Below, piece by piece: positions 8,773 through 18,256 of a DNA stretch of 64,000 nt; position 1 is the stretch's first letter; each line of letters opens with the position of its first letter. The notes under the pieces are model-generated. The model did not search any database and was not told the origin of the DNA. It saw nothing but the letters and a program-made list of their open reading frames with translations. The position numbers and the translations under genes are program-made. The stretch lies in NCBI GenBank assembly GCA_949840935.1, contig CATKXX010000013.1, positions 1 through 64,000 of the forward strand, read 5' to 3'. The stretch is from an uncultured Acetatifactor sp. (GTDB taxonomy: Bacteria > Bacillota > Clostridia > Lachnospirales > Lachnospiraceae).

Positions 8773-8855
8773 ATGGGCGTTGAATCCGGCCCATACGCCG
8801 GGAAATGTGTCGTGTCAGGGGCGTGGAAGATAAGACTGATAAAGGCGGATGCACT

Positions 8856-9938
8856 ATGACAGATATGGACAGGACAGTAAAAAAGGATATTAAATCCATG
8901 ACGCTCACGGAGCTGCAGGAGGATCTGGCGGCGAGGGGGGAGAAGCCCTTCCGGGCGAAGCAGATTTATGACTGGATGCATGTGAAGCTTGCGGAGGGCT
9001 TTGAGGAGATGACGAATCTCTCAAAGGTATTGCGGAAAAACTGTGAGCTGTGGTATACTTACACATCTCTGAAAACGGTGCGGGTACAGGAATCCAGGCT
9101 GGACGGCACGAGGAAATTCCTGTTCCGGCTCCCCGACGGGAATCTGGTGGAGAGTGTCTGGATGAAATACCGGCACGGAAACAGCGTGTGCATCTCCTCC
9201 CAGGTGGGCTGCCGCATGGGATGCAGGTTCTGCGCTTCCACCCTGGACGGCTGGGAGCGCAGCCTTCTCCCCTCCGAGATGCTGGATCAGGTATACGCGG
9301 TCACAAGGCAGACCGGGGAGAGGGTTTCCAACGTGGTCGTCATGGGGACGGGGGAACCTCTGGACAATTATGATAATCTGCTGCGGTTCATACGCCTTCT
9401 GACAGATGAGAACGGGCTGAATATCAGCCAGCGCAGCGTAACGGTATCCACCTGTGGCATTGTGCCGGGGATAAGGCGTCTGGCGGAGGAGCATCTGCAG
9501 ATCACCCTTGCGCTGTCCCTCCATGCAGTCACGGACGAGAAGCGCAGGGAGCTGATGCCCATAGCGGAACGCTATTCCATAGCGGAGCTGATGGATGCGT
9601 GCCGGTATTATTTTGAACAGACCGGGCGGCGGATTACTTTCGAGTACAGCCTGGTGGCAGGAGTCAATGATTCGCCGGAGGATGCGGAGCTGCTTTCAGC
9701 GCTGGCCAGGCCCCTGGGCTGCCATGTGAACCTGATTCCGGTGAATCCCATAAAGGAGCGGGATTACGTACAGTCTGATGCCGGCAGAGTGCGGGGGTTT
9801 CAAAATAAGCTTGAAAAAAACAAAATTAATGGTACTATAAGAAGGGAAATGGGCAGGGATATCGACGGCGCCTGCGGGCAGTTAAGACGCGGATACATCG
9901 GTTCCCAGCAGGATTTGGAGGGAGAGGAACGTGCTTAA
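8856..9938 (+). CDS. rlmN: Dual-specificity RNA methyltransferase RlmN
   Basis: Radical-SAM enzyme that methylates C2 of A2503 in 23S rRNA and A37 in some tRNAs. The CxxxCxxC cluster motif is 'CRMGCRFC' (Cys119, Cys123, Cys126), followed by 'GTGEPLDNYDN' and 'LSLHA'. About 360 aa, the usual length. An in-frame ATG at 8805 would add 17 residues without a ribosome site; ATG 8856 has a modest AAAGGCGG upstream and is preferred. The stop overlaps the start of the phosphatase gene by eight bases, indicating coupling to prpC-prkC. Confidence 0.94.
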   Translation: MTDMDRTVKKDIKSMTLTELQEDLAARGEKPFRAKQIYDWMHVKLAEGFEEMTNLSKVLRKNCELWYTYTSLKTVRVQESRLDGTRKFLFRLPDGNLVESVWMKYRHGNSVCISSQVGCRMGCRFCASTLDGWERSLLPSEMLDQVYAVTRQTGERVSNVVVMGTGEPLDNYDNLLRFIRLLTDENGLNISQRSVTVSTCGIVPGIRRLAEEHLQITLALSLHAVTDEKRRELMPIAERYSIAELMDACRYYFEQTGRRITFEYSLVAGVNDSPEDAELLSALARPLGCHVNLIPVNPIKERDYVQSDAGRVRGFQNKLEKNKINGTIRREMGRDIDGACGQLRRGYIGSQQDLEGEERA

Positions 9939-10665
9939 AACGTTTTCCATAACCAATATCGGTAAGAAGAGAAAATTGAACCAGGACTTTATTTATACCT
10001 CCGAGCAGCCTGTGGGCAGGCTGCCCAATGTCTTTATAGTGGCTGACGGAATGGGAGGCCATAAGGCGGGAGACTATGCCTCCAAGGTGACGGTGGAGAC
10101 GATTGTTTCAGAAATACTGAAATCGGAGGAAACAGAGACGGTTGTCATCATGGAGCAGGCCATTCGGACTGCCAATGCGCTGATCCGCAGGCGTGCGGAG
10201 GAATCCCCCGAGCTGGAGGGCATGGGTACCACCGTGGTGGCGGCTACCTGTGACGGGGATATCCTGCAGGTGGCCAATGTGGGCGACAGCAGGCTTTATA
10301 TTGCAAATCACAGGGAGATCCGGCAGATCACCAGGGATCATTCCCTGGTGGAGGAGATGGTGCGCATGGGCGGGATCGCCAGGGAGGAAGCGCGGAACCA
10401 CCCCGATAAAAACATTATTACCAGGGCAGTGGGGGCGGATGATGCCGTGAGGCCGGATTTCTTTACGGTAAGACTGAATCAGGGTGATATTATACTGATG
10501 TGTACGGACGGCCTGACCAACATGCTGGAGGACGAGGAAATCCGCATGATCCTGGAGGAATCCAGGGACATGGTGGAGAAGGCGGAGGAACTGGTAAAGG
10601 CGGCCAATGAAAAGGGCGGCAGGGACAATATCAGCGTGATACTCATAGATCCGTTATCGGCATAA
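9931..10665 (+). CDS. prpC: PP2C-family protein phosphatase PrpC/Stp
   Basis: Metal-dependent Ser/Thr phosphatase that reverses phosphorylation by the adjacent PrkC. PP2C motifs are complete: 'VADGMGGHKAGDYAS', 'GMGTTVVAA', 'NVGDSRLY', 'CTDGLTNML' and the terminal 'GGRDNISVIL' metal site. 244 aa, no membrane segment, so cytoplasmic. GTG 9931 is preceded by GGAGGGAGAGG and overlaps rlmN. The phosphatase-kinase-rsgA order (prpC-prkC-rsgA) is conserved across Firmicutes. A second, more divergent PP2C lies at 50448. Confidence 0.94.
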   Translation: MLKTFSITNIGKKRKLNQDFIYTSEQPVGRLPNVFIVADGMGGHKAGDYASKVTVETIVSEILKSEETETVVIMEQAIRTANALIRRRAEESPELEGMGTTVVAATCDGDILQVANVGDSRLYIANHREIRQITRDHSLVEEMVRMGGIAREEARNHPDKNIITRAVGADDAVRPDFFTVRLNQGDIILMCTDGLTNMLEDEEIRMILEESRDMVEKAEELVKAANEKGGRDNISVILIDPLSA

Positions 10666-10710
10666 TGCTTTTTACGGCAGGATGCGTTTATTATAGATTG
10701 GAGAAAATGT

Positions 10711-12825
10711 ATGATTAAGATTGGAATGATGATAGGCGACCGGTACGAAATACTGGAAAAGATCGGGACCGGCGGCATGTCAGATGTGTATAAGGCCAAG
10801 GATCACAAGCTGAACCGTTATGTGGCGGTCAAGGTGTTAAAGCAGGAATTCAGCGAGAATGCCAATTTTGTATCCAAATTCCGCATAGAAGCGCAGGCAG
10901 CAGCCGGACTGATGCACCCGAACATTGTCAATGTCTATGATGTGGGTGAGGAGAACAATATTTATTATATTGTCATGGAGCTGGTGGAAGGCATCACCCT
11001 GAAGAAATATATCGAGAAGAAGGCCAGGCTCTCTTATAAGGAGGCGGTGAGTATTGCCATCCAGGTGAGCATGGGGATTGAGGCGGCACATAATAACCAC
11101 ATCATACACAGGGACATCAAGCCCCAGAACATCATCATTTCCAAGGATGGGAAAGTAAAGGTAACGGATTTCGGCATTGCGAAGGCGGCTACCAGCAATA
11201 CCATTACCTCCAACGTCATGGGATCGGTGCATTACACCTCGCCGGAGCAGGCCAGAGGCGGCTACAGCGACGAAAAGAGTGACATCTATTCCCTGGGCAT
11301 CACCATGTTTGAAATGCTCACCGGGAGAGTGCCTTTTAACGGGGAGACCACGGTGGCGATCGCTATCAAGCACATCCAGGAGGAGATGCCCTCCCCGGCG
11401 GAGTATGTGCCGGAGATACCGGGCAGTGTGGAGAGCATTGTCCTGAAATGCTGCCAGAAGTCGCCGGACCGCCGGTACCAGAGTATGCCGGAGCTTCTGG
11501 CCGACCTGAAACAGTCCCTGCTGAGCCCTGACGAGGACTTTGTCGTACAGAACGATCCCGACATTGAGGGCGGCACCCGTATGATCACGGATAACGACAT
11601 GGCGCAGATCAAACGCAGGGCCGTCTACCAGGAGCCTCCCGAGGATACCATGAGGCTTTTGTCGGATACCGAGGCCATGTACGAGGGAGACGAGATGGTG
11701 GAGGATGAGGAGGAGTACGATGAGTACGACTATAATCCCCGGGTGGACAGGATTACCACGGTGCTTGCTGTCATCGGCGGTATTGTGATCTGCGTCATCA
11801 TCGTTATCCTTGCCATAAAAGTATTTGGCGGCGAAGGGGACGAGAGGGATCCCAGCAGCCCGGTGATCATCTCGGAGCCATCAGAGACTCCCGGCCCGTC
11901 CATAGAATATGTGAAAATGCCCGATGTAAAGGGAATCAATGTGGAAGACGCCAGAAATACCCTGGTGAATCTGGGAATCCGCCCGGAGGTGCAGTATGAG
12001 GAATCCGATACCATTGACGCGGGAGTGGTGATCGGTGCCAATGTTGACACGGGGGAGGATGTGGCTCTGGGGAGCACAGTGGTGTTGACCGCCAGCGCCG
12101 GCCCCTCCGGCGTGTCTGTCCCAAATGTGGTGGACAGCCTTTTTGAGGAGGGAGAGAACAGCCTTACCGGCCTGGGATTTGCCGTGACTAAGATGGAAGC
12201 TTATTCCGATACCATAGAAAAGGGCGTGATCGTGTCCCAGTCCCCCATGGCAGGCACGAAGGCCCCTCAGGGCAGTAACATCACGGTGACGGTGAGCCTG
12301 GGGAAGGAGGAGACAAAGCTTTATGTGCCGAACCTGATCGGGATGACGGAACAGGACGGGACAGTGGAGGCGGTGGAGGCCGGCCTGGAGATTGGCAGCG
12401 TCTCCTATGTGTTCAGCTCGGAGTATCCCGAAGGGCAGATCTGTTATCAGAGCTATTCCCACGGCTCCTATGTGGATCCGGGGACGGAGCTGGAAATCCG
12501 GGTGAGCAAGGGGCCGGAGACTCATACCTACAGCTGTAATATGAACATTGCGGCGCCCACAAAGGAGGAGGCTCCCGACTATGTGTCGGGCACTTCCGTG
12601 GTGGTGACGCTGATCACGGACGATGACCAGGTGCTGCTGGAAGTCACTACGGCGTCCTTCCCTGTGCCGGCGAATTATTCCGGGATCAAATGTTCCACAG
12701 GGACAGTGACGCTCGTATACACAGTGACAGGGGAGCCCACAATTAATCCGGAGACCGGGGAGACAATCCCCGGGGCACAGGAGGAGAGAGTGGTGCACAG
12801 GGACGTACAATTTACGGTGGAGTAA
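10711..12825 (+). CDS. prkC: PASTA-domain Ser/Thr protein kinase PrkC/StkP
   Basis: Membrane kinase that senses muropeptides or lipid II and phosphorylates division and dormancy proteins. Kinase domain at residues 8-270 with 'GTGGMSDVY', 'VAVKVLK', catalytic 'HRDIKPQNI', 'DFGIAKA' and 'SPEQARGG'. An acidic linker precedes one transmembrane helix (about 346-370). Three extracellular PASTA units follow (about 395-595), then a roughly 100-residue C-terminal domain with two cysteines. ATG 10711 lies eight bases after GGAG. Paired with prpC upstream; rsgA begins three bases after the stop. All catalytic residues are present. Confidence 0.95.
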   Translation: MIKIGMMIGDRYEILEKIGTGGMSDVYKAKDHKLNRYVAVKVLKQEFSENANFVSKFRIEAQAAAGLMHPNIVNVYDVGEENNIYYIVMELVEGITLKKYIEKKARLSYKEAVSIAIQVSMGIEAAHNNHIIHRDIKPQNIIISKDGKVKVTDFGIAKAATSNTITSNVMGSVHYTSPEQARGGYSDEKSDIYSLGITMFEMLTGRVPFNGETTVAIAIKHIQEEMPSPAEYVPEIPGSVESIVLKCCQKSPDRRYQSMPELLADLKQSLLSPDEDFVVQNDPDIEGGTRMITDNDMAQIKRRAVYQEPPEDTMRLLSDTEAMYEGDEMVEDEEEYDEYDYNPRVDRITTVLAVIGGIVICVIIVILAIKVFGGEGDERDPSSPVIISEPSETPGPSIEYVKMPDVKGINVEDARNTLVNLGIRPEVQYEESDTIDAGVVIGANVDTGEDVALGSTVVLTASAGPSGVSVPNVVDSLFEEGENSLTGLGFAVTKMEAYSDTIEKGVIVSQSPMAGTKAPQGSNITVTVSLGKEETKLYVPNLIGMTEQDGTVEAVEAGLEIGSVSYVFSSEYPEGQICYQSYSHGSYVDPGTELEIRVSKGPETHTYSCNMNIAAPTKEEAPDYVSGTSVVVTLITDDDQVLLEVTTASFPVPANYSGIKCSTGTVTLVYTVTGEPTINPETGETIPGAQEERVVHRDVQFTVE

Positions 12826-12828
12826 CGG

Positions 12829-13719
12829 ATGCGAGGAAAGATCATCAGAGGGATAGCGGGATTTTACTATGTCCATGCCTTTGCGGGGAAAGCGGAGGCA
12901 GGGGTCTATGAATGCAAGGCCAGAGGAATTTTCCGCAGGGATAACAGAAAGCCTCTGGTAGGCGACAATGTGGAGCTGGATATCGTGGATGAGGGTCAGA
13001 AGCTTGGCAATATCAGGGAGCTGCTGCCCAGGCAGAATGAGCTGATACGCCCTGCAGTGGCAAATATCGACCAGGCCCTGGTAATCTTCGCCATAGCCAG
13101 CCCAAAGCCTGACTTTAACCTTTTGGACCGTTTCCTGATCATGCTGCAGCAGCAGAGGATTCCCTGTATCGTCTGCTTTAACAAGGAGGATTTGGATGAG
13201 GAGGGGGCCGGAGAGCGGTATCGGGATATCTATGAGGCCGGAGGCTTTCAGACTGTTACCGTCAGCGCCGACAGGAGGAGCGGCATAGACAGGCTGGAGA
13301 AGCTCCTGCGGGGCAGGACTACCGCGGTAGCAGGCCCCAGCGGCGTAGGGAAGTCCTCCCTTGTGAATTGTCTGCAGTCCGGTGTTATCATGGAGACAGG
13401 GCAGATCAGCAGGAAGATTGAACGGGGCAGGCATACCACCAGGCATACGGAACTGATCGCGGTGGAGGAGGACACATATATTCTGGATACCCCCGGCTTC
13501 AGCTCCCTGGGACTGTTCCGGCTGGAGAAGGAGCAGCTGGGGCTGTATTATCCGGAATTCGCCAGGTATGAGAAATTCTGTCGTTTCGGAGGCTGCTCCC
13601 ATATCAATGAGCCGGAATGCGGTGTAAAAGCGGCCCTGGCGGAGGGCGGCGTCAGCCGGCTGCGGTATGACAATTACTGCCTGCTGTATGAGGAGCTGAA
13701 AAACAGAAGGAAATACTGA
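12829..13719 (+). CDS. rsgA: Ribosome small-subunit GTPase RsgA
   Basis: Circularly permuted GTPase that assists late 30S maturation. Order of motifs: N-terminal OB fold, G4 'FNKEDLD', G1 'GPSGVGKSS', G3 'DTPGFSS', then the C-terminal zinc finger with 'CRFGGCSH' and a later 'PECGV'. 296 aa. The start is only three bases after the prkC stop, so the gene is translated from the same message. The operon ends at the terminator 13721-13754. In many Firmicutes rpe and a thiamine pyrophosphokinase gene follow; here a chemoreceptor does. Confidence 0.94.
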   Translation: MRGKIIRGIAGFYYVHAFAGKAEAGVYECKARGIFRRDNRKPLVGDNVELDIVDEGQKLGNIRELLPRQNELIRPAVANIDQALVIFAIASPKPDFNLLDRFLIMLQQQRIPCIVCFNKEDLDEEGAGERYRDIYEAGGFQTVTVSADRRSGIDRLEKLLRGRTTAVAGPSGVGKSSLVNCLQSGVIMETGQISRKIERGRHTTRHTELIAVEEDTYILDTPGFSSLGLFRLEKEQLGLYYPEFARYEKFCRFGGCSHINEPECGVKAALAEGGVSRLRYDNYCLLYEELKNRRKY

Positions 13720-13720
13720 G

Positions 13721-13754
13721 AAAAGGGATCTGGTCAGGGAATCGGATCCTTTTT
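13721..13754 (+). terminator. Terminator of the murE-rsgA run
   Basis: AAAAGG(G)ATC pairs with GGATCCTTTT with one bulged G, followed by TTTTTCGTTCTT. It starts two bases after the rsgA stop codon. Confidence 0.75.
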
Positions 13755-13931
13755 CGTTCTTCTCACCTCTTATTCCATAACAGGCGGCTTGCAATGTATG
13801 CCTGAAAAAGTGCAATTGATTCCAAATGTATTCCTTTTTTACCGGCACTGCAATATCATATGTTTCGTAAAAGATGTGGAATACACCTGTGTGGAATACA
13901 TCTGAATTGTATGGGATGGGAGTGTGAGTTT

Positions 13932-15932
13932 GTGTTAAAAACAATCAAAGGAAGGCTTACAGTCAGTGTGATCGGTATCGTGGTGGCGAGCATATTGCTG
14001 ACTATGGCAGGTATTACCGGCATTGCGGGAAAGCGTATGCTTCGGGATCAGACGGAGGCGCTGCAGCTTAACGCTGATAAATATGCGGAGGAGATCAACA
14101 CGTGGATTGAGAAGGAAAAGCTGCTCGTGGCAGGTGCCGCGGCCAGCGTCCAGGCAGGGGGGAGTACGGACACTGCGCTGGTTCAGGCCGTGGTGGACAT
14201 CCATTCGGCAGGCCGTGGCGAGATTCTGAACCTGTACTGCGGAACCAGGGACGGGATGTTTATCCAGTCCAACAGGGATGCGGCTGTTCCCCAGGGCTAT
14301 GATCCCAGGGAGCGGGGCTGGTACAGGCAGGCGGCGGAGGCGAAGTCGGTCATTGTCACGGATCCTTACTGGGATGTGATGACGGAGCAGATGTGCGCCA
14401 CTATGGCGGCCCCGGTATACATAGACGGCGAGCTGGCGGGAGTCATGGGCCTGGATGTAACTCTGGGTACGGTGACGGAGCTGACAAGAAGCATCCGTTA
14501 TGCTGACGGGGTGTACGGCTTCCTGACAGACAGTGCCGGGCATTATGTGGCGCATGAAAATAAAGCGTACGAGCCTACCGAGAGCACCGCCGTGGCGGTC
14601 ACTGATATCCTGCCGGGGCTGGCCGGAATGGTGGAAGGCACTGAGAGCGGCGTAGAAAGACTGACTGATTATGACGGAAGTATCTGTTATTTCGCCATGG
14701 CTGATATTGCAGGAAGCGGCTGGAAGCTGGGCGTAGCAGTGCCTGCTGCCAATGTTACGGAGTCCCTGACAGCCATGCTGATGGTAACGGTGGTTACGAC
14801 CCTCGTCATCATTGTGTTTGTGGCGCTGTTTATGGCGGCGCTGATCGGCAGGCTGCTGGCGCCGGTACAGATGCTGAAACAGTTTGCCTCCGGGGATTTC
14901 TCTGAAAATGCGGCCGGTGATAAGGGAATTCCGGCGAGGTATCGGAATGAGACGGAGCAGATCCGCACGGCTACGGCGGAGGTGAGACAGCAGATCAGGG
15001 AGATCATATTAAATACAAAGGAGGAAGCCGGCAGGATCAGTGCGATCGCTCAGGGGACATCGGAGAATATGACGGCTTTAAACCAGAATATAGAGGGGAT
15101 TACCAGGCTGGTGGAACGTGTCAACGGGCAGACCGCGCAGGCCAGGGAGCTTGCGGAGAGCATCAGGGATAACGGGCAGGAGCTTGGGGGTGCCATTGAG
15201 AATGTGGCGTCCAGGGCGGAGGAGGCAGCCAGACAGTCCGGAAGGATCATGGAGAGGGCGGAGGCCCAGAGGAAGACGTCCGAGAAATCTGCCGGAGAAG
15301 CGCTGGAGCTTTACCAGGAGACCAGGGAGGATCTGGAGAGTGCTATCGCGGACAGCCGCAGGGTGAAGGAGATAGACACGCTGACGGAGGAAATCCTGGC
15401 TATCAGTTCTCAGACCAATCTTTTGGCGCTGAATGCGTCTATAGAGGCGGCGCGAGCCGGAGAGGTGGGAAGGGGCTTCGCCGTGGTGGCGGACGAAATC
15501 CGGCAGCTGGCGGATAATTCCAGGCAGGCGGTGGACAAGATCCGGAAGGTTACGGAGGGTGTGGTGCACAATGTGGAATTCCTCGCAGAGAGCTCGGGCC
15601 GGCTGCTTCAGTTTATGAATGAGAAGGTAATGAAGGACTACGACAGCATGAAGGGGCTTGCGGAGGTCTATCAGAAGGATGCAGGCTTCTATAATGATAT
15701 CTCTGTGGAGCTGGGAGCTTCCTCCCAGGAGATGAGCGCCAGCATGGGAGGGATAAATGAGTCCATAGCTGCCATCACCAGGCTTGTGGGAACCGTTGCG
15801 GAGCTTATGGAGGATGTGGAGGGGGCCGCCGGGGCATCCAGTGAAAGCTCCGGGGAGGTGATGGAACAGATGGAGGAGCTGTTCCGGCTGAGCGGGCTTC
15901 TGAATCAGACGGTGGCGGCTTTCAAAATATAA
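13932..15932 (+). CDS. Methyl-accepting chemotaxis protein, dCache type
   Basis: Transmembrane chemoreceptor (about 666 aa from GTG 13932). An N-terminal helix (residues 10-30), an extracellular double-Cache-like sensor (about 40-275, with '[11 protein letters not shown]' and 'DVTLGT' typical of dCache), a second helix (about 280-305), HAMP, and a coiled-coil signalling domain with the highly conserved tip '[18 protein letters not shown]'. The frame is open to ATG 13860, but those 24 residues are Cys/His-rich and lack a ribosome site; GTG 13932 follows ATGGGAG and begins '[15 protein letters not shown]', so it is chosen. Ligand unknown (amino acids are common for dCache). No che genes are nearby. 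Confidence 0.9.
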   Translation: MLKTIKGRLTVSVIGIVVASILLTMAGITGIAGKRMLRDQTEALQLNADKYAEEINTWIEKEKLLVAGAAASVQAGGSTDTALVQAVVDIHSAGRGEILNLYCGTRDGMFIQSNRDAAVPQGYDPRERGWYRQAAEAKSVIVTDPYWDVMTEQMCATMAAPVYIDGELAGVMGLDVTLGTVTELTRSIRYADGVYGFLTDSAGHYVAHENKAYEPTESTAVAVTDILPGLAGMVEGTESGVERLTDYDGSICYFAMADIAGSGWKLGVAVPAANVTESLTAMLMVTVVTTLVIIVFVALFMAALIGRLLAPVQMLKQFASGDFSENAAGDKGIPARYRNETEQIRTATAEVRQQIREIILNTKEEAGRISAIAQGTSENMTALNQNIEGITRLVERVNGQTAQARELAESIRDNGQELGGAIENVASRAEEAARQSGRIMERAEAQRKTSEKSAGEALELYQETREDLESAIADSRRVKEIDTLTEEILAISSQTNLLALNASIEAARAGEVGRGFAVVADEIRQLADNSRQAVDKIRKVTEGVVHNVEFLAESSGRLLQFMNEKVMKDYDSMKGLAEVYQKDAGFYNDISVELGASSQEMSASMGGINESIAAITRLVGTVAELMEDVEGAAGASSESSGEVMEQMEELFRLSGLLNQTVAAFKI

Positions 15933-15959
15933 GGCATCGGACAGGGGGCGTTTAAAGGC

Positions 15960-17270
15960 ATGTTAGGAGGTCAGGTATTTATAGCGTTGATCCGGTATGT
16001 GATCAGTCTGGGAGGGACGATACTGTTGTTTTCCCTGATGAGCAATTCCCGGTTTGGCAGGAGAAAGACGGCAGCGCTCTACGGCTGTTTCAGCATAGTG
16101 GTGATTGCAGCGGCCTGTGTCTGGTATGCGGTTGACTGGGCAAGCTGTGTGAGAATGTCGGCCATGGTAATGTATCTGTGCTTTGCCGTGTTTGCCTCTT
16201 GCATGAGCGCTGACTCCATTGGCCTGACCATGTACAAGCTGGCGTTGAATTTTTATCTGATGGCCCTGTTCCTGGTGGGAGGGATAGAAATTTCCATCCT
16301 GTATTTCCACAGAAATGTCTGGGCGGATATCATTGCGCGCATACTGATGATAACGGCTATGGCGCTGTTTATCGACAGGAAGGTCAAGGATCCCATCCGA
16401 AGATTCGGCAATTATATGGAGAATGAGCTGGACGGTTACAGTGTGACGATCATGATTATCAGTATCCTGTTTGGGATAGGCTTTATCTTAAATCCCAATT
16501 TAAAGGATCCTACGCCGTTTCGGCTTTTCCAGATCTTTATGAATTTTTTCCTGACAGGGGCATTACAGATGCTGGCGTACCGGCTTTACCTGCATATCGG
16601 CAGGGAAAAGGAGTACAAGAAGGAGAACCAGCTGATGAAGATGAATCAAAGGCTGTTGGAGAGGCAGCTGGAATTCCTGGAGGAGTCGGTGGAGGAGAGC
16701 AGGAGAATCCGCCACGACATAAGGCATCATAACGCAGTAGTAGCCGAATATGCCCGCCAGGGACAGACAGAGGAGCTTCTGAAATATTTATCAGAGCATG
16801 AGGAGGAGCTGGAGAAGGGCGCGCCGCAGGCTATATGTGCCAACATGGCAGTCAACAATCTCCTGACTGCTTACACCAGAAAGGCGGAGAGGGAACAGAT
16901 CAGGGTCATGCTGGACGTACGGCTGGAGAAAAACCTGAATATTGCGGCAGCGGATTTGGTGACTATTCTGGCCAACGCTTATGAAAACGCGATTTACGGG
17001 TGTATGGAGGTGAAACGAGAGAGTCCCAAACGGGAATGCTCTATCCGCCTGATGATCAAGAGGAAGGGAAATAAGCTGGTCATATACTGCAGCAATACCT
17101 GCCGGACAGAGATTGAGATGAAGAACGGGCAGCCACAGCCGGAAGCCACAGGTGGGGTAGGCGTGCTGAGTATCATTAAGACGGCGGAAAAATATGACGG
17201 AGAGTACGATTTTAAGAACGATAACGGGGTATTTATCTTCCGGCTGGTCATGAATACGCTGTCTGCCTGA
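15960..17270 (+). CDS. GHKL-family sensor histidine kinase, AgrC-like
   Basis: A 436-aa membrane kinase. Six or so hydrophobic segments fill residues 1-210, then a helix with the probable phospho-acceptor in 'RHDIRHHN' (about residue 250) and a GHKL ATPase domain with N box 'ILANAYENAIYG' and G box 'GVGVLSIIKTAEKYDGEYDF'. This is the AgrC/ComD layout, usually sensing peptides, and it pairs with the LytTR regulator 48 bases downstream. No agrB/agrD or other signal-peptide gene was found nearby, so the ligand is unknown. The ribosome site for ATG 15960 is unclear: AGGAGGT actually lies inside the first codons, with no good start at the right distance after it. Confidence 0.85.
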   Translation: MLGGQVFIALIRYVISLGGTILLFSLMSNSRFGRRKTAALYGCFSIVVIAAACVWYAVDWASCVRMSAMVMYLCFAVFASCMSADSIGLTMYKLALNFYLMALFLVGGIEISILYFHRNVWADIIARILMITAMALFIDRKVKDPIRRFGNYMENELDGYSVTIMIISILFGIGFILNPNLKDPTPFRLFQIFMNFFLTGALQMLAYRLYLHIGREKEYKKENQLMKMNQRLLERQLEFLEESVEESRRIRHDIRHHNAVVAEYARQGQTEELLKYLSEHEEELEKGAPQAICANMAVNNLLTAYTRKAEREQIRVMLDVRLEKNLNIAAADLVTILANAYENAIYGCMEVKRESPKRECSIRLMIKRKGNKLVIYCSNTCRTEIEMKNGQPQPEATGGVGVLSIIKTAEKYDGEYDFKNDNGVFIFRLVMNTLSA

Positions 17271-17318
17271 GAGTGTATTCAGCAGGCAGACGGAACAGAA
17301 ACGAAAGAGGTGCAGCTT

Positions 17319-18068
17319 ATGTATTTAATAGCGCTCTGCGATGATGAAGCGTCAGAATTAGACAAGACAGAACGGATGTTGAGCGACTATGAGAAGAAAT
17401 ATGAGAAAACGAAGTTTGAGATAGACAGGTTCGAAAGCCCGGTACAGCTTCTTGAAATGGTCAGGGAAAAGGGGTATGCGCCGGATCTGATATTGATGGA
17501 TATCTATATGCCGGAGAAGCCCGGGATTGAGGCTGCCAGGGAGCTTCGGGAGATGGGCTGCCGTGGGAAGCTTATTTTCCTTACCACCTCCAGAGATCAC
17601 GCGCTGGATGCCTTCACAGTGGATGCGGCCCAGTATCTGGTCAAGCCGGTAGCGGAGAAGCAGCTGTTTCCGGTGCTCCACAGGATGCTGGAGGATATGG
17701 AGGAGGAGCGCAGGAAATACCTGGTACTGCGGATCGAGGGCAGGACCCAGCGCGTGGCGCTGCATAATCTGGTATATTGCGAAGCCAACGGCAAGACGCA
17801 GCATATCCATATGTCGGACAGCGCCCGATATGTGCTTCGGATCACCATGACGGAGCTTTATGAGATGATATCCCGCTATCAGGAGTTTGTGAGGATTGGG
17901 GTCGCCTATATCGTAAACCTGGAACATGTGGAAAGCTTTAACGCTCAGGAGCTGCAGATGGACAACGGGAAGAAGATATATCTTCCCAGAGGTTCCTTCC
18001 AGTCCCTTCGGGAACGGTATTTTGATTTTTACTGCGGAAATGACGATGGGGGGGGGTACAAAAGCTGA
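17319..18068 (+). CDS. LytTR-family response regulator, AgrA-like
   Basis: Receiver domain (residues 1-120) with acidic pocket 'CDDE', phospho-acceptor Asp61 in 'LILMDIYMP' and switch lysine in 'LVKPV', joined to a C-terminal LytTR DNA-binding domain ('VYCEANGKTQHIH', 'FVRIGVAYIVNLEHVE', 'YLPRGSF'). ATG 17319 is placed seven bases after AAAGAGG; an in-frame GTG at 17310 is too close. Partner of the kinase just upstream. LytTR proteins bind paired repeats with a 9-bp core. No clear pair was recognised here, so targets cannot be named. Confidence 0.9.
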   Translation: MYLIALCDDEASELDKTERMLSDYEKKYEKTKFEIDRFESPVQLLEMVREKGYAPDLILMDIYMPEKPGIEAARELREMGCRGKLIFLTTSRDHALDAFTVDAAQYLVKPVAEKQLFPVLHRMLEDMEEERRKYLVLRIEGRTQRVALHNLVYCEANGKTQHIHMSDSARYVLRITMTELYEMISRYQEFVRIGVAYIVNLEHVESFNAQELQMDNGKKIYLPRGSFQSLRERYFDFYCGNDDGGGYKS

Positions 18069-18133
18069 GGAAGAATGGATGGGGAGAGGGACGCGGTGCT
18101 GGTAAAAGAAAGCCCGCGCCTTAAATTTGCTTA

Positions 18134-18162
18134 TTTTAAAACGGCGGATTCTATGGTATAAT
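18134..18162 (+). promoter_or_regulatory. Extended -10 promoter for ychF
   Basis: TGGTATAAT (18154-18162) is an extended -10 element; the -35 position (18134-18139, TTTTAA) is weak. It lies 95 bases before ychF in a spacer without other genes. Confidence 0.5.
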
Positions 18163-18256
18163 TCTCTCAATGTCTGGAAGCTGATGCACCAGGGCAGAAA
18201 ATACAGAGAAAGGCGGAGGGTTTCTGATTAAGGGCCTTCCGGGTGGTAATCATATT

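Noticed and set aside
8583-8783. 66-codon plus-strand frame covering the 36-bp repeats
   Set aside because: Starts inside rsmB in another frame without a ribosome site; more likely a by-product of a 36-base period than a gene. Kept as a repeat finding.
13860-13931. N-terminal extension of the chemoreceptor from ATG 13860
   Set aside because: Cys/His-rich leader atypical for chemoreceptors, no ribosome site; it lies over a short direct repeat (TGTGGAATACA.CT) in the leader. GTG 13932 is better supported.
13755-13931. Sigma-28 (motility) promoter for the chemoreceptor
   Set aside because: No TAAA-15-GCCGATAA-like match was found in the leader.
11881-13944. A 687-codon open frame on the minus strand opposite prkC and rsgA
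   Set aside because: It runs antisense to two clearly identified genes, has no ribosome site or recognisable domain, and arises from GC-rich codon bias in the real genes.
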